Under the pieces are notes generated by a model that was not told the DNA's origin, searched no databases, and saw nothing but the letters and a program-made list of their open reading frames with translations. This document shows, piece after piece, positions 46,489 to 55,846 of a DNA stretch of 64,000 nt. The position numbers and the translations under genes were made by a program. The stretch's first letter is position 1. Every line of letters starts with the position of its first letter. Origin of the DNA: Panorpa germanica (lineage: Eukaryota > Arthropoda > Insecta > Mecoptera > Panorpidae); the NCBI GenBank assembly GCA_963678705.1, contig OY783209.1, positions 16,492,001 to 16,556,000 on the forward strand. The letters are read 5' to 3'.

Positions 46489-48343
46489 GAATAAAATTTA
46501 TCATTTTAACTGTTTTAATTAATTATTGATTTTTATATCTGTCCTTGGTCTTGTTGTTAGATTTATTTATATATTTTATTTTATTTTATTTTCTCTCCGT
46601 TTATATAATTATTGTTGATTTAATATTTTAGTAAATTTATTAAACGATTAGGTTTAGTGATGTGAATAGATTTTTTTAAAAATAAACTTAATTTATATAT
46701 CGATGTTTTCTTACGAGTTTGGCCATTGTACACTAGATATTTGTTTCTTGTAGCTTCTAAGGGATTGGGATGTAATATTTGGGTCTTTGTTTGTATTTTT
46801 AATTTTGTCATCATTATTTTTATTATATATTGATGTATAGCAGGTATCATTATCATTGTTTTCCATTGTAATATCAGGTGTCTCTTGGTTGATTTGCTTT
46901 CTGTTTTTTCCTTGATTAGTTATCTTAAGGTATGTGTCGCTTTCTTCATTGTTAGGTTTCTTTTCTTCTCTTCTTCTTTTTGGAATTGGTTCTTTAGTGG
47001 ATGTCGTAGGTTGTGGTTGACTGTAAGATCTTTGTAACGAGTTACCTGTATTTGATTTATTCACTCTGGTATTAGTTCTTCTGGTTAAAGGGTTTGGTTT
47101 GTATGTTGGAATTATGTTGATACTATTGTATTTATTAGTGATATTGGGAAAAGTCTCATTGTAGTTTAGAGCTTCAAAAGAGTTTTGAGTTCTTACTGAG
47201 TATAAATAGTCTGTATTTTTTTCTGTTAATTCTAATTTTGCTTCATAAAAACTGAGATTGTGTTGGGCCATGAGATCTTTTATCTTGATTTGTCTTTTTT
47301 TTTCAGGACATTCATTGTCTGTAGCCTCGTGGTTAAGTTTACAATTTATGCATGTCGGATTAGGAGATGTGCATGCAGTACGTAAATGATCTTCACTTCC
47401 GCAGAATTTACATTTTGCTACTTTTGCTCTACATTTTGTGGCTGCATGTCCAAATTTAAAACAATTATAACATTGTATCGTCTGTTGTACAAATGGTTCA
47501 CATGCTCGTCTCACTCTCCACATGTAAAAATAAGCAGGAATAGCAAGTCCTTCAAAGAATAATTTCACTGTTGTACTGGGTTCATATTTAATAGCTCCGT
47601 CAACTCTTAGTTTTCGATTTAACCTTTGCACTCTCGTTACTTTAAAAGGTGGACACTCTATATTATTTAAAATTGTATCTTCCGAATATTCAATATCAAC
47701 ACCTTTTATAATAGCAACTTTTGTGCACCAGTAAAATGGGATAAACGCTTCATACCCATTGTTTTTCAGCAATGTTGATTTGGTAATTTCGTTAGCTAGT
47801 ACTGCATTAGCACATTGAACGATTACTCTATTTCTTCCCACTTTTTTAATTTCTATTATATTAGATTTATTGCTAATTTTACATATTATTTCTGCTAATT
47901 TAAGAGAACTAAAAAATGTATTTCCATCACTATTATTTTTAACTATCATTACTTTATACGAGTCATATTTTGTTTCTGTGTTGTATAAATTATTAAATAT
48001 TTTTTTAACATTGTCACTATTGTTATTTAAGTTTTCTGTTATATCACTGGATGTTTTATCTGTAGGAATTGATTTGTTAGTCACAGAGTTGTTTTTATTG
48101 ATCGGATTTTTATCGGGAGGTTCAACCTCCATATCCATATTGTTAATTAACCAGTGATAATTAAATAGAAGTTACTTCACTTCTAATTAATAACACTTAA
48201 TAATAATATAAATTATAATTTAAAAAAAAATAAATCACGAAAAAAAAAATATTATAATTTGCAAAAAAAAAAGATAACTATTTATTTTATTGTTTTGTTT
48301 ATTGTAAATACGTGCGCTCACCAAGAAGACTCGATGTAAACTG
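46489..48343 (-). other. LINE 5' UTR, ORF1 and ORF1-ORF2 junction
   Basis: The minus strand holds a ~200-bp 5' UTR (48139-48343), ORF1 (46711-48138) and a ~205-bp spacer. The original ORF2 ATG is at 46502-46504, followed by a few codons up to the CCATT duplication at 46484-46488. Poly-A runs occur near 48220-48270. Confidence 0.65.
46711..48138 (-). CDS. LINE ORF1: Gag-like CCHC nucleic-acid-binding protein
   Basis: 475 residues, intact. The N-terminal 60 residues are Asn/Asp-rich. A central RRM-like/Gag domain contains NGYEAFIPFYWCTKVAIIKGV, ending in RRACEPFVQQTIQ. Three zinc knuckles follow at about 217-275: CYNCFKFGHAATKC, CKFCGSEDHLRTAC and CINCKLNHEATDNEC. The tail is Thr/Lys/Asn-rich. 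This is the typical ORF1 of I/Jockey-group LINEs, binding the RNA for nuclear return. It is intact although the element is disrupted in ORF2. Confidence 0.85.
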   Translation of the reverse strand: MDMEVEPPDKNPINKNNSVTNKSIPTDKTSSDITENLNNNSDNVKKIFNNLYNTETKYDSYKVMIVKNNSDGNTFFSSLKLAEIICKISNKSNIIEIKKVGRNRVIVQCANAVLANEITKSTLLKNNGYEAFIPFYWCTKVAIIKGVDIEYSEDTILNNIECPPFKVTRVQRLNRKLRVDGAIKYEPSTTVKLFFEGLAIPAYFYMWRVRRACEPFVQQTIQCYNCFKFGHAATKCRAKVAKCKFCGSEDHLRTACTSPNPTCINCKLNHEATDNECPEKKRQIKIKDLMAQHNLSFYEAKLELTEKNTDYLYSVRTQNSFEALNYNETFPNITNKYNSINIIPTYKPNPLTRRTNTRVNKSNTGNSLQRSYSQPQPTTSTKEPIPKRRREEKKPNNEESDTYLKITNQGKNRKQINQETPDITMENNDNDTCYTSIYNKNNDDKIKNTNKDPNITSQSLRSYKKQISSVQWPNS

Positions 48344-49340
48344 TTTTAAGCTATTAACGGATAATAAACCACTAGAATTCATATTAAAACAAGATAAACC
48401 AATTTTAAGAATACAAAGATGGTTATTAAGATTACAATCTTATGCTTATGAAGCAGAACATATTCCAGGAAAAGAAAATATTGCAGATCCACTATCAAGA
48501 CTTTTGAAGATTCAGAAAAATGTAACTGAAGTTTTTAAAGGAAGTGATGAATACATTAGAATGATTATAGACCATAATATGCCAAAAGCATTGACAATTA
48601 AAGAAATTTTGCAATCTATTGAAACGGATGAAGAACTAATAAAAGTCAGAGAATGCCTCACAAAAGGAAACATGCAAGATTGTCCAGAGACATTTAAGAA
48701 AATACAAAATGAATTAAGTGAGAGCAATGGAATTATTTTACGAAATGACAGAATAATAATACCAAATCAATTAAGAATGAGAACACTTGAACTAGCTCAT
48801 GAAGGGCATCCAGGCATTGTACAAATGAAAAAGAAACTTAGAGGAAAAGTTTATTGGCCAAATATGGATCAAGAGGTAGAAGAGAGAGTAAGACGATGTG
48901 CAAGTTGTCAAATTGTTCAAGACTCATCAATACCAGAACCAATGATACGAAGAAAGTTACCTGTAGGACCTTGGGAAGAAATTTCTGTAGATTTTAAGGG
49001 ACCAGTCAAAACAGGAGAACATCTAATGGTCGTATATGATTACTACAGTAGATTTATTGAAGTAGCAGTTATGAAAAGAATTACAGCAGAAAAGACAATT
49101 GAAAAACTAAATAAATTATTTGGAAGGTATGGACTACCAAAATCAGTAACGGTGGATCAAGGAAGACAGTTTCAATGTAAAGAATTTAAACAATTTTGTA
49201 ATTTAAATGATGTTAATATAAAATTCACCACTCCCTATTGGCCTAGAGCAAATAGTGGTGTGGAGCGTCAAAATAGAAGCATCCAGAAAATTCTTGACAT
49301 TTCTTTCACACAACGCTTAAACTGGAGAAAAGAATTGTAA
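48344..49340 (+). pseudogene. mag RNase H end and integrase, second part
   Basis: Continues the polyprotein after the LINE with FKLLTDNKPLEFI and HIPGKENIADPLSR (end of RNase H). The integrase zinc finger follows (HEGHPGIVQMKKK ... CASCQ), then the catalytic core with SVDFKGPV (first Asp) and VDQGRQF (second Asp), and a Glu region near GVERQNRS. It stops at 49338-49340. The apparent ATG at 48312 belongs to LINE 5' sequence. Confidence 0.78.
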
Positions 49341-49916
49341 ACATATCTTTTCCATTATAGAAACACACCTCACACTATAACCGGAGTTCCACCCGCTGAA
49401 TTGTTTTTTTTAAGGAAAATAAGAACAAAGATTCCAGAAATAAAGAAAAAATCTAAAGGTTGGACAAAAGAAGAAGTAAGGAAACGAGACGGTGAAATAA
49501 AACAGAAAGGAAAAGAATATCAAGATAAAAGAAGAAGAGCAAAATATTCTAACATACAGAAAGACGACTGGGTATGGAGAAAGAAAGAGAAAGAAAGAGG
49601 CTATTACACAAAGCCAGAAAAAGTAATAGAAAGAAAAGGAAGCCAAATTACAGCAAAAAATCATGAAGGTGTCATAAAATCAAGAAATGCCTCACATTTC
49701 AAAACATATATGGAGCCATATACATATACCGACCAGGTCTCTCAATCAAGTGGTCTGGTTACACTATCAACAGCTGCTACAAACAAGGCATGTGACATCG
49801 AGCAAGGAGTGCAGAGGCAATTGGAAAGATCGCCCCCAAGCCCTTTCACTATACCTAGGAGGTCAAAACGAGAGAAAAAAGTACCAGCGAAGTTTCAAGA
49901 TTTTATAAGATATTAG
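49341..49916 (+). pseudogene. mag integrase C-terminal part
   Basis: After the stop at 49340 the integrase continues (YRNTPHT-type coding at about 49350-49400, then the open frame 49401-49916). It is Lys/Arg-rich with the KDDWVWRKKEK and GSQITAKNHEG segment expected of the GPY/F-like tail of Ty3 integrases, and ends near a FQDFIRY terminus. The separating stop or frameshift inactivates it. Confidence 0.65.
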
Positions 49917-50020
49917 TGTTTTTAAAAAAAAAAAAAAAGAGAATATGCTCATTATGTTAATTGAAGTTTAAAATTAATGTTATATTGTTTAAGAAATTTT
50001 GTATATCGTAAAATTGTATT

Positions 50021-50042
50021 TAAAAAAAAAAAAGGGGAAAGA
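50021..50042 (+). promoter_or_regulatory. mag polypurine tract
   Basis: A run of A residues then GGGGAAAGA directly before the 3' LTR, the normal plus-strand priming site. Confidence 0.75.
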
Positions 50043-50178
50043 TGTAGTGTCTGTGAATGACATACTTTGATATGTCATACATCATACATATATATTATGT
50101 ATACTTTGATTAATTTATGTAAAACAAATGATAACAATATAGAAGTGATACAATAAACAGATATTCAAATGTGCTACA
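50043..50178 (+). repeat. mag 3' LTR
   Basis: Identical to 33100-33235. The five bases after it, GTCGC, pair with GTTGC before the 5' LTR as a target duplication with one mismatch. Confidence 0.9.
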
Positions 50179-50307
50179 GTCGCGATGTGCGTCCGCCTTT
50201 TGCCATATCTACACATCTTTTACCATCTTTAAAAAAGACTCTTTTTTTAATATTTTATCTCCGTATCTTACCATAAAACTGGCTCCAAGCACAATCAGGT
50301 TATTGTT
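50179..50307 (-). pseudogene. Hydrolase exon 2, 5' half (SGNH blocks I and II)
   Basis: Acceptor TTTTTACAG at 50308-50316. The frame starts in phase 0 with NNNLIVLGASFMVRYGD; GASF carries the nucleophile Ser. After a run of six T residues on the minus strand (about 50232-50237) this frame would stop at 50209-50211. The +2 frame continues through KRCVDMAKGGRTSR, the block II Gly region, and is the frame that matches the other half of the exon at 33099. So one base has been lost in a homopolymer, either as a real mutation or a base-calling error. Confidence 0.55.
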
Positions 50308-50421
50308 CTGTAAAAATGCATTAAATTAATACAAGAAAATATGTTTTTAAAATGTTAGTTTAAATGAAAATATAATTGTAATAAAATAAAATGTATTAAT
50401 ATTTTAAATTTATGTACATAC

Positions 50422-50550
50422 CATATTTATTAATCAAAGTTGAAAACCGTTTAAATATAACAATAATTTGCAAATGTCACTGTGAGGGCGCGTTCCACTA
50501 AGCAGTCAAAACGATCACGGTCGCCAACTTTGTATGGCAGAATGATCTAT
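50422..50550 (-). promoter_or_regulatory. Hydrolase start codon, 5' UTR and likely promoter
   Basis: The ATG (50422-50424) is immediately followed by a strong donor, ATG|GTATGT, so the start Met is split from the rest of the protein by a 114-bp intron in phase 0. Block I lies about 7 residues later, as usual for small cytosolic GDSL esterases, and no signal peptide is seen. The upstream stretch 50480-50550 is clearly GC-richer than its surroundings and may be the 5' UTR or promoter. A short open frame there (50481-50546) could instead be an earlier exon. Confidence 0.45.
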
Positions 50551-51150
50551 AAATAAATAATATATATATGAATAATTGTATATAAATAAAATATACCATA
50601 TTAATTAGGTGATTAATTTTTTTTCACAAATGATTTAAATCATAAATCTTTTAATAACTTTAAAATACAATATTAGTATAATATAATTGTTCCAATCAGT
50701 CAACTTATCTGTAATTGCTTTTTTAATGTAGTGACATGAGTTTATAAGTATCAAGTAATCTTTCTATTGTAATAAGTAAACAAAAATATAATAAAATAAT
50801 TACAAATAAGTCGATCAGCAACACCACGTGAAGGTTGAAACATAAAATTTGATTCTTCAAATTTTTGCTTATTGCTTTAAAAATAAATAAGAAACTTGAA
50901 AAATCAAATTTCAGTTGCCGGGAAGGAGGAGTAGAGTTAAAGGGATGTTAAAGTGGAATGATTTTATGGAAGGAAATATGACTCTGAAAACAATTTAAAT
51001 AATAAAATTAACAAGTTAAAAATTACAATTATTATAACAATAAAATGCATAACAGTTAAAAAATATTAACAAACGAAGGAAATAATGATACTTAAAATGT
51101 CAAAAAATATATTACACAATATTCAAATTTTAATAACTCAAGTTTTTTAA
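50551..51150. other. AT-rich region between hydrolase promoter and Helitron side
   Basis: No gene seen. The part at about 50690-50930 is a diverged copy of blocks found at 3961-4450 (CAGTCAACTTATCTGTAA, CACGTGAAGGTT, AAAGGGATGTTA). Confidence 0.4.
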
Positions 51151-52010
51151 ATGAGCATATTATTATTTACTTAGAAAACGCTAAAAAATATATCAACATT
51201 ATAAGCAACACAAAGCATCAACAAATCCCAACATTTCCCACGAGAAACGGCCTTTGTGATTAGTTGTGTGCTCTGTGCAGAATATAAAGAATAAACAATT
51301 TAGATTCTCTTATGTATTGATTAGATATAAGATTATATTCAAATTTTAATAATGTAAGAATACATTAATGGGCATTAATAGATACAAAACTTGTTACTTA
51401 GGAAAAGCTAAAAAATATATTGATCATTATAAGCAACACAAAGCATCAACAAATCCCAACATTTCCCACGAGAAACAGCCTTTGTGATTAGTTGTGTGCT
51501 CTGTGCAGAATATAAAGAATAAACAATTTAGATTCTCCTATGTATTGATTAGATATAGAATTATATTCAAATTTTAATAATGTAGGGCTACACAAATTGG
51601 GCATTAATAGATACAAAACTTGTTACTTAGGAAAAGATAAAAATATATTAACATTATAAGCAACACAAAGCATCAACAAATCCCAACATTTCCTACGAGA
51701 AACGGCCTTTGTGATTGTTTGAGTACTAAGTGCAGAATATAAAGAATAAACAATTTAGATTCTCCTATGTATTGATTAGATATGGAATTATATTCAAATT
51801 TTAATAATGTAGGGCTACACAAATTGGGCATTAATAGATACAAAACTTGTTACTTAGGAAAAGCTAAAAAATATATTGATCATTATAAGCAACACAAAGC
51901 ATCAACAAATCCCAACATTTCCCACGAGAAACAGCCTTTGTGATTAGTTGTGTGCTCTGTGCAGAATATAAAGAATATATAATTTATATGCTCTCTTGTC
52001 TTGATTGGAA
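51150..52010. repeat. Four copies of a ~228-bp tandem repeat
   Basis: The core GCAACACAAAGCATCAAC starts at 51205, 51433, 51660 and 51889 (spacing 228, 227, 229). Copies share CGAGAAAC(G/A)GCCTTTGTGATT and GTGCTCTGTGCAGAATATAAAGAAT with a few differences. The array lies just beyond the 3' end of the Helitron coding region and may belong to its 3' end, or be an independent satellite. Confidence 0.85.
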
Positions 52011-52078
52011 TATACCTGTATATTTTAAACTTTTTATAATTGACGGCAATAAGAAAGTGAAACTAAACAAAATTATTA

Positions 52079-52570
52079 TTATAACAGAACTCTTTTATAA
52101 AATACATTGGATGTAAATGCGTTGTTATTAGATTTTTTACCTTTTGGATCAGATATTTCTATTTTAAGATTATTGGATGATTTTACTCGCGAAAGGGCTA
52201 CATATAATTGACCATGTGCAAAGACTGGTTCTCTTAATAAAACGCCAACCTTTTCAAATGTTTGTCCTTGTGATTTGTTGATGGTCATAGCAAAAGCTAT
52301 ACGAATAGGAAACTGAATTCTTTTAAGAGTAAATGGAAGATTTATATCTGAAGGAGCTAAAATAATTTTTGGTATAAAAGCGCGGTTACCTGAATGACTT
52401 CCACTAATTATTTCAGCGACTATAACTGAAGAATGAAGTTCCTTTACTATTAGTCTCGTTCCGTTACAGAGACCATTCTTAGGACTCATGTTTCTCAAAA
52501 GCATTATTATTGCTCCGATTTTTAAATTAAGTTTATGAGGTGGCATTCCAGCTGGCGTTAAACTATTCAA
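52079..52570 (-). pseudogene. Helitron helicase, C-terminal part
   Basis: Pif1-type helicase end. [22 protein letters not shown] is the typical block before motif [11 protein letters not shown] follows, then [15 protein letters not shown] (motif V-like) and [13 protein letters not shown] (motif VI, Arg finger region). It is separated from the rest of the helicase by a one-base frameshift near 52620-52640. Confidence 0.8.
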
Positions 52571-52575
52571 AAATT

Positions 52576-54414
52576 CTATAGGAAAATTATTTGGCTCAGC
52601 TTCCGAATCAGCTGAAACAGAATCATTACTAAGATAAAAATGGTCTCGCCATTTAACATATTTAAAACTTCCTCATTTATTTCTAATGTATGTTCATTTA
52701 ATGGACATAAAATAATGCGCGATTTTAGATCAATAATGTCAATTAAATTAATATCTTCATATATTTCGTCTACTAATGACTTTTTAGCAATAAAATTTGA
52801 TGGAATCTTAATCACACTTGTAACACTATCTGGAAGATCTGATACTAATCCATCGCCAATTTTAAGTAACCATGTAGTAAATTCATTTTCCTTTTCTGAA
52901 ACCCTCATATTAATTGTTAAGTCTTGCACGCTAAAAACAGACCATAGTCTACTATTTTGAATACAAGATGCAATTACATCTTGAACTGAACCACGTTTTA
53001 CGACAGGTAGACATTGTCGAAAGTCTCCCCCAAGTAACATAATTTTATTGCCAAATGGTTTGTTATTATTCATTAGATCGTGGAGGCACTTATCGATTAT
53101 ATCTAAAGCAAAATAAGGCGCCATTGTAACCTCATCCCATATAATTAATTTGGCTTCTTTTAGTAATTTACCATCAACTGAATTGTGCCTTATTGATGAA
53201 GTTGAGTCGGCATTTAAAGGAACTGGTAATTTAAATAAAGAGTGAACTGTGCGGCTTCCTTGTAATATTGTAGCTGATATCCCAGTATATGCTACTGATA
53301 CAGCTGTTAATCCCAAACCACGTACCACATGTAATAAAGTAGTGTACAAAAAAGTTTTACCACTACCACCTGGGCCGTCAATAAAATAACATTTTTGCGT
53401 TTCATTGTCATTATTAATACTTAACATAATATTGTCGAAAACATTACGCTGTTCTAAATTTAATTGACTACTGTAGTTAAGGCCCTGCTCATATTCTTTT
53501 TGCTGATTGACTGAGTAGTCATTAGTATCTTCAATACTAACAGTTCGTTTCTCCGGTAAACCAAAATGTAAATAATTACAATTGTGAGTTATTAAAATGT
53601 CAATAATATTATTAATAGCTAGTTGCTCTGCATTTTCTTTATCATACTTTAAATTATAATCTTCACATAAACAATCTATATGAGTTTCCCACAATTTCTT
53701 CATGTCTGTAGGTTCACAGAAGATACAAATAAACGCAAAAAGTTGACGTAATTGTTTAGGCATTTTACATAACGATGCTTCCTCTAAGCAACGGTCCCAT
53801 TGAGAATCATCTTTTAATAGTCCAAGTGCCTTAGCAGTTTCAGCAAAAGTGGAATAACCAGTGCCATTAACAGTTCGTAGATCAGCATAACATGTAGCAC
53901 CTCGAATATGCAATAAAACTAAACGCAAATAAAAACGTTCCCCTTCTTTGGGGCCAACACTATAGAGCCGAGCAATAATTTTAGATCCAGATCGTTTCCG
54001 CTGTGTCCAAATTTTCTTACGATTAAATACAAAATGTTCCGGAATTTCGGTGTAAAAATATTGTCTAGAATCTAACGAATGCAAATTTAATTTAAACCAT
54101 GCAGTTAACGTGGTGTCAATATGGTTTAATATAGCTAATTCTTCCTCGCCAGGTGTGAAAAGTATGCTTTGATGGTTTTCCAAATGCACTGCTAAACGAT
54201 AGATAGAGTGTGTTTTAAATTGCATATCGAGTGCAAATATGCGCCATATGGCTTCTGGCGGACTAACGTAACGTGCATCCAAATAAAAAGAAACTTCGTC
54301 CCAATTTAGTTGTGTTTGTCCTTCCGTAGACACTTTAACATTGGCGCAATCATGTCCTTTATAAATATATTTAAATAGATATTTAACGCTTTTAACCGAA
54401 GCGCATATTTCCAC
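52576..54414 (-). pseudogene. Helitron Rep C-terminal region and helicase N-terminal part
   Basis: 612 codons open. It starts within the Rep tyrosine region (VKYLFKYIYKGHD, the YxxK motif of HUH enzymes, near residue 10-20). A linker rich in conserved Trp/Tyr follows, then the Pif1 helicase with Walker A IDGPGGSGKTFLY (~343) and Walker B LIIWDEVTMAP (~425), and LLGGDFRQCLPV (motif III-like). The frame is lost after MLNGETIF. The same frame continues upstream past an in-frame stop at 54520-54522. Confidence 0.8.
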
Positions 54415-54519
54415 ATTAATATGGCAATTATATTTATACGATAAATATTTATTATATGGAACTATCCAGCGATTATCAACAGCGTATTTAAATTTACCGC
54501 CTCTATCAAAAAATGCAAT

Positions 54520-54994
54520 TTAAAAATTATTGTCGCGACGCCTGTATAACGGATAGCCGTTTACATTATTTAATGTTTCTGGTTCAAATTCTTTTGGAAA
54601 GCGCTTAGTACATTCGAAATTTGTCATACATGGCGATTTAGGATTAACTGTTCCGCAGGGCCCATGGACGTTACACTTTTTAATAATACTATATAATTCT
54701 GGTTCCGTTTCAATATCTGGTATTTCGACACATACTATTTTATCTATAGCTTCGGAATTTCTAATTTTATGCTCGCTGTTTAAAATAATTAAAATATGAA
54801 TATGGGGCAACCCACGTTTTTGAAATTCGACTACATACATCATTGCTGTTACTTTTTCAAAAATGTTGATTTTTAATAAATCGTTTAATTATTCTTTTAT
54901 TTTTAAATTAAACACTCGAGCAACTAAATCAGGACGATGTTCCACACGTTGATTTTCGTTTAAATTACTTTTAATTTCAGGCCATTCTGGATTA
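54520..54994 (-). pseudogene. Helitron Rep nuclease core
   Basis: Contains the HUH motif as PHIHILIIL (residues 13-21 of the frame starting at 54843) and the MMYVVEFQKRGLP lead-in typical of Helitron Rep. Upstream coding continues to the insertion at 54994 with PEWPEIKSNL and DLVARVFNLK, broken by one in-frame stop near 54890. A further in-frame TAA ends it at 54520. The enzyme would nick and join single-stranded DNA in rolling-circle transposition. Confidence 0.78.
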
Positions 54995-54998
54995 CAAG

Positions 54999-55263
54999 AG
55001 TTATGTTATTGCTAGTTAAATAACAATATTTAAATTATTATGTACTTTATTTATATTAATAAATGCACTTTCTATATAATTATATATTTATTCTACAAAA
55101 ATTATCTCCTCGATGGAGAAATACTAATATACTTTAACAAATGAATTAATCAATTCATTAAAACAAAATTGATTTTAGTCAATTTGATTTAAATATTATT
55201 TGGTTACTTAGATAATATATTTATTATCTTGTTTAAGCATGATATTAGGGTCACTTGATAACT
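54999..55263 (-). repeat. Errantivirus-like element 3' LTR
   Basis: 265 bp, AGTTAT...ATAACT. Nearly identical to 57793-58057 (CATTAAAACAAAATTG here versus CATTGAAACAAAAATG). Confidence 0.88.
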
Positions 55264-55846
55264 CCTCCATCCTTATAGAGAAAAATAGAGAAATTTCGTG
55301 AAGGTGTCTCGATTTTTCTAGATGTAGTCGTCACTTCTGTTTCCTGATAAGAGTTCTGCAGCAATAGTATTTGTATATTGGTTTTTCTCTGCGAAATTTG
55401 CTTTACATGAACATCTTTGATTTTATTGGTGACTGCATCGGAAATGGCTAATACTTTATTATCTTTGATTGCTGTTACTTTATGTGGTCCTGTTTGTGGA
55501 TTCGTTATCTTCCCTCTTCTTCTATCAATTCTTCTAATGTATACTTCTTGAATGTGTTTGTTCATATAGTCCCAATAGTATTTTTTTCTGATTATTTCTT
55601 CAATCATATTTTCCTCTAGTTTGTTTAAAATTGTTATACTCATATCATTTTGTTCATATGTTGGCTTATCATAGTATTTTTCTTTTCTGTGAACATTTAT
55701 CCACATAGTGTGTGCCTCTTTTTCTGAATCTTCTAGCTTTTCCGGTAAGCACTTAGTTTTGTTTTCCTTTTCAATTATTCGTTCTATTTTAAATTTTTTA
55801 ATTTTCTTATTTTCTGCTTTTTCTTGCTTTATACTGTATGACTTTT
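55251..55846 (-). pseudogene. Tail of the lost integrase
   Basis: Coding continues after the stop with SYSIKQEKAENKK..., then the frame 55706-55251 (151 codons), including HIQEVYIRRIDRRRGKITNPQTGPHKVTAIKDNKVLAI. This resembles the post-core C-terminal region of errantivirus integrases, where a chromatin- or DNA-binding GPY/F-like fold sits. RT, RNase H and the integrase core are absent, so a large internal deletion joins Gag-protease to this tail. The last codons enter the LTR. Confidence 0.55.

Larger units (their letters stand above)
35834..48343 (-). mobile_element. I-clade LINE, near full length, split by a BEL element
   Basis: Minus orientation. The poly-A tail appears as poly-T at 35832-35847 and the 5' end lies at 48343, starting CAGTTTACATCG. 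The target duplication TTTTAAGCTATT flanks it at 35822-35833 and 48344-48355 (12 bp). It encodes a CCHC Gag-like ORF1 and an ORF2 with endonuclease, RT and RNase H. A BEL element with CCATT duplication interrupts ORF2 just after its start. Confidence 0.85.
33100..50178 (+). mobile_element. mag-lineage Ty3 retrotransposon, nested host of LINE and BEL
   Basis: LTRs 33100-33235 and 50043-50178 are identical (136 bp, TGTAGTG...GCTACA). The target duplication is GTTGC/GTCGC with one mismatch. The primer site matches tRNA-Ser, as in mag elements. It sits antisense in exon 2 of the hydrolase gene. After removing the LINE insertion at 35834-48343 it is about 4.6 kb plus a target duplication, a normal size for the lineage. 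Confidence 0.8.
4556..50424 (-). pseudogene. SGNH/GDSL-like hydrolase gene, five exons, disrupted by insertions
   Basis: This is the only apparent host gene. Reading the minus strand, coding exons at 50422-50424 (ATG only), 50179-50307 plus 33003-33099, 32645-32816, 4725-4800 and 4556-4649 join with matching phases at every GT-AG boundary. They give a protein of about 190-200 residues, the usual size of small GDSL esterases. The SGNH blocks appear in order: LIVLGASF (nucleophile Ser, block I), AKGGRT (Gly, block II), LIGVND (Asn, block III) and IDELHW (Asp-x-x-His, block V). Two defects are visible. A mag retrotransposon lies in antisense inside exon 2 with a GTTGC/GTCGC duplication, and the frame slips by one base at a T-run near 50236. 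Intron 3 is 27.8 kb and full of BEL and Polinton-like DNA. The gene is probably dead in this haplotype. The substrate is unknown. The family call rests on motifs only. Confidence 0.62.

Noticed and set aside
33379..49916. An envelope gene in the mag, BEL or errantivirus-like elements
   Set aside because: No signal peptide, furin site or membrane anchor was found between pol and the 3' LTR in any of them.
50481..50546. Possible additional hydrolase exon upstream of the start codon (ILPYKVGDRDRFDCLVERAL)
   Set aside because: It has an acceptor-like TTATAG and a phase-compatible but weak donor. The ATG|GTATGT model downstream has a much stronger donor, and block I lies where a small GDSL protein should begin. 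Kept only as an alternative.
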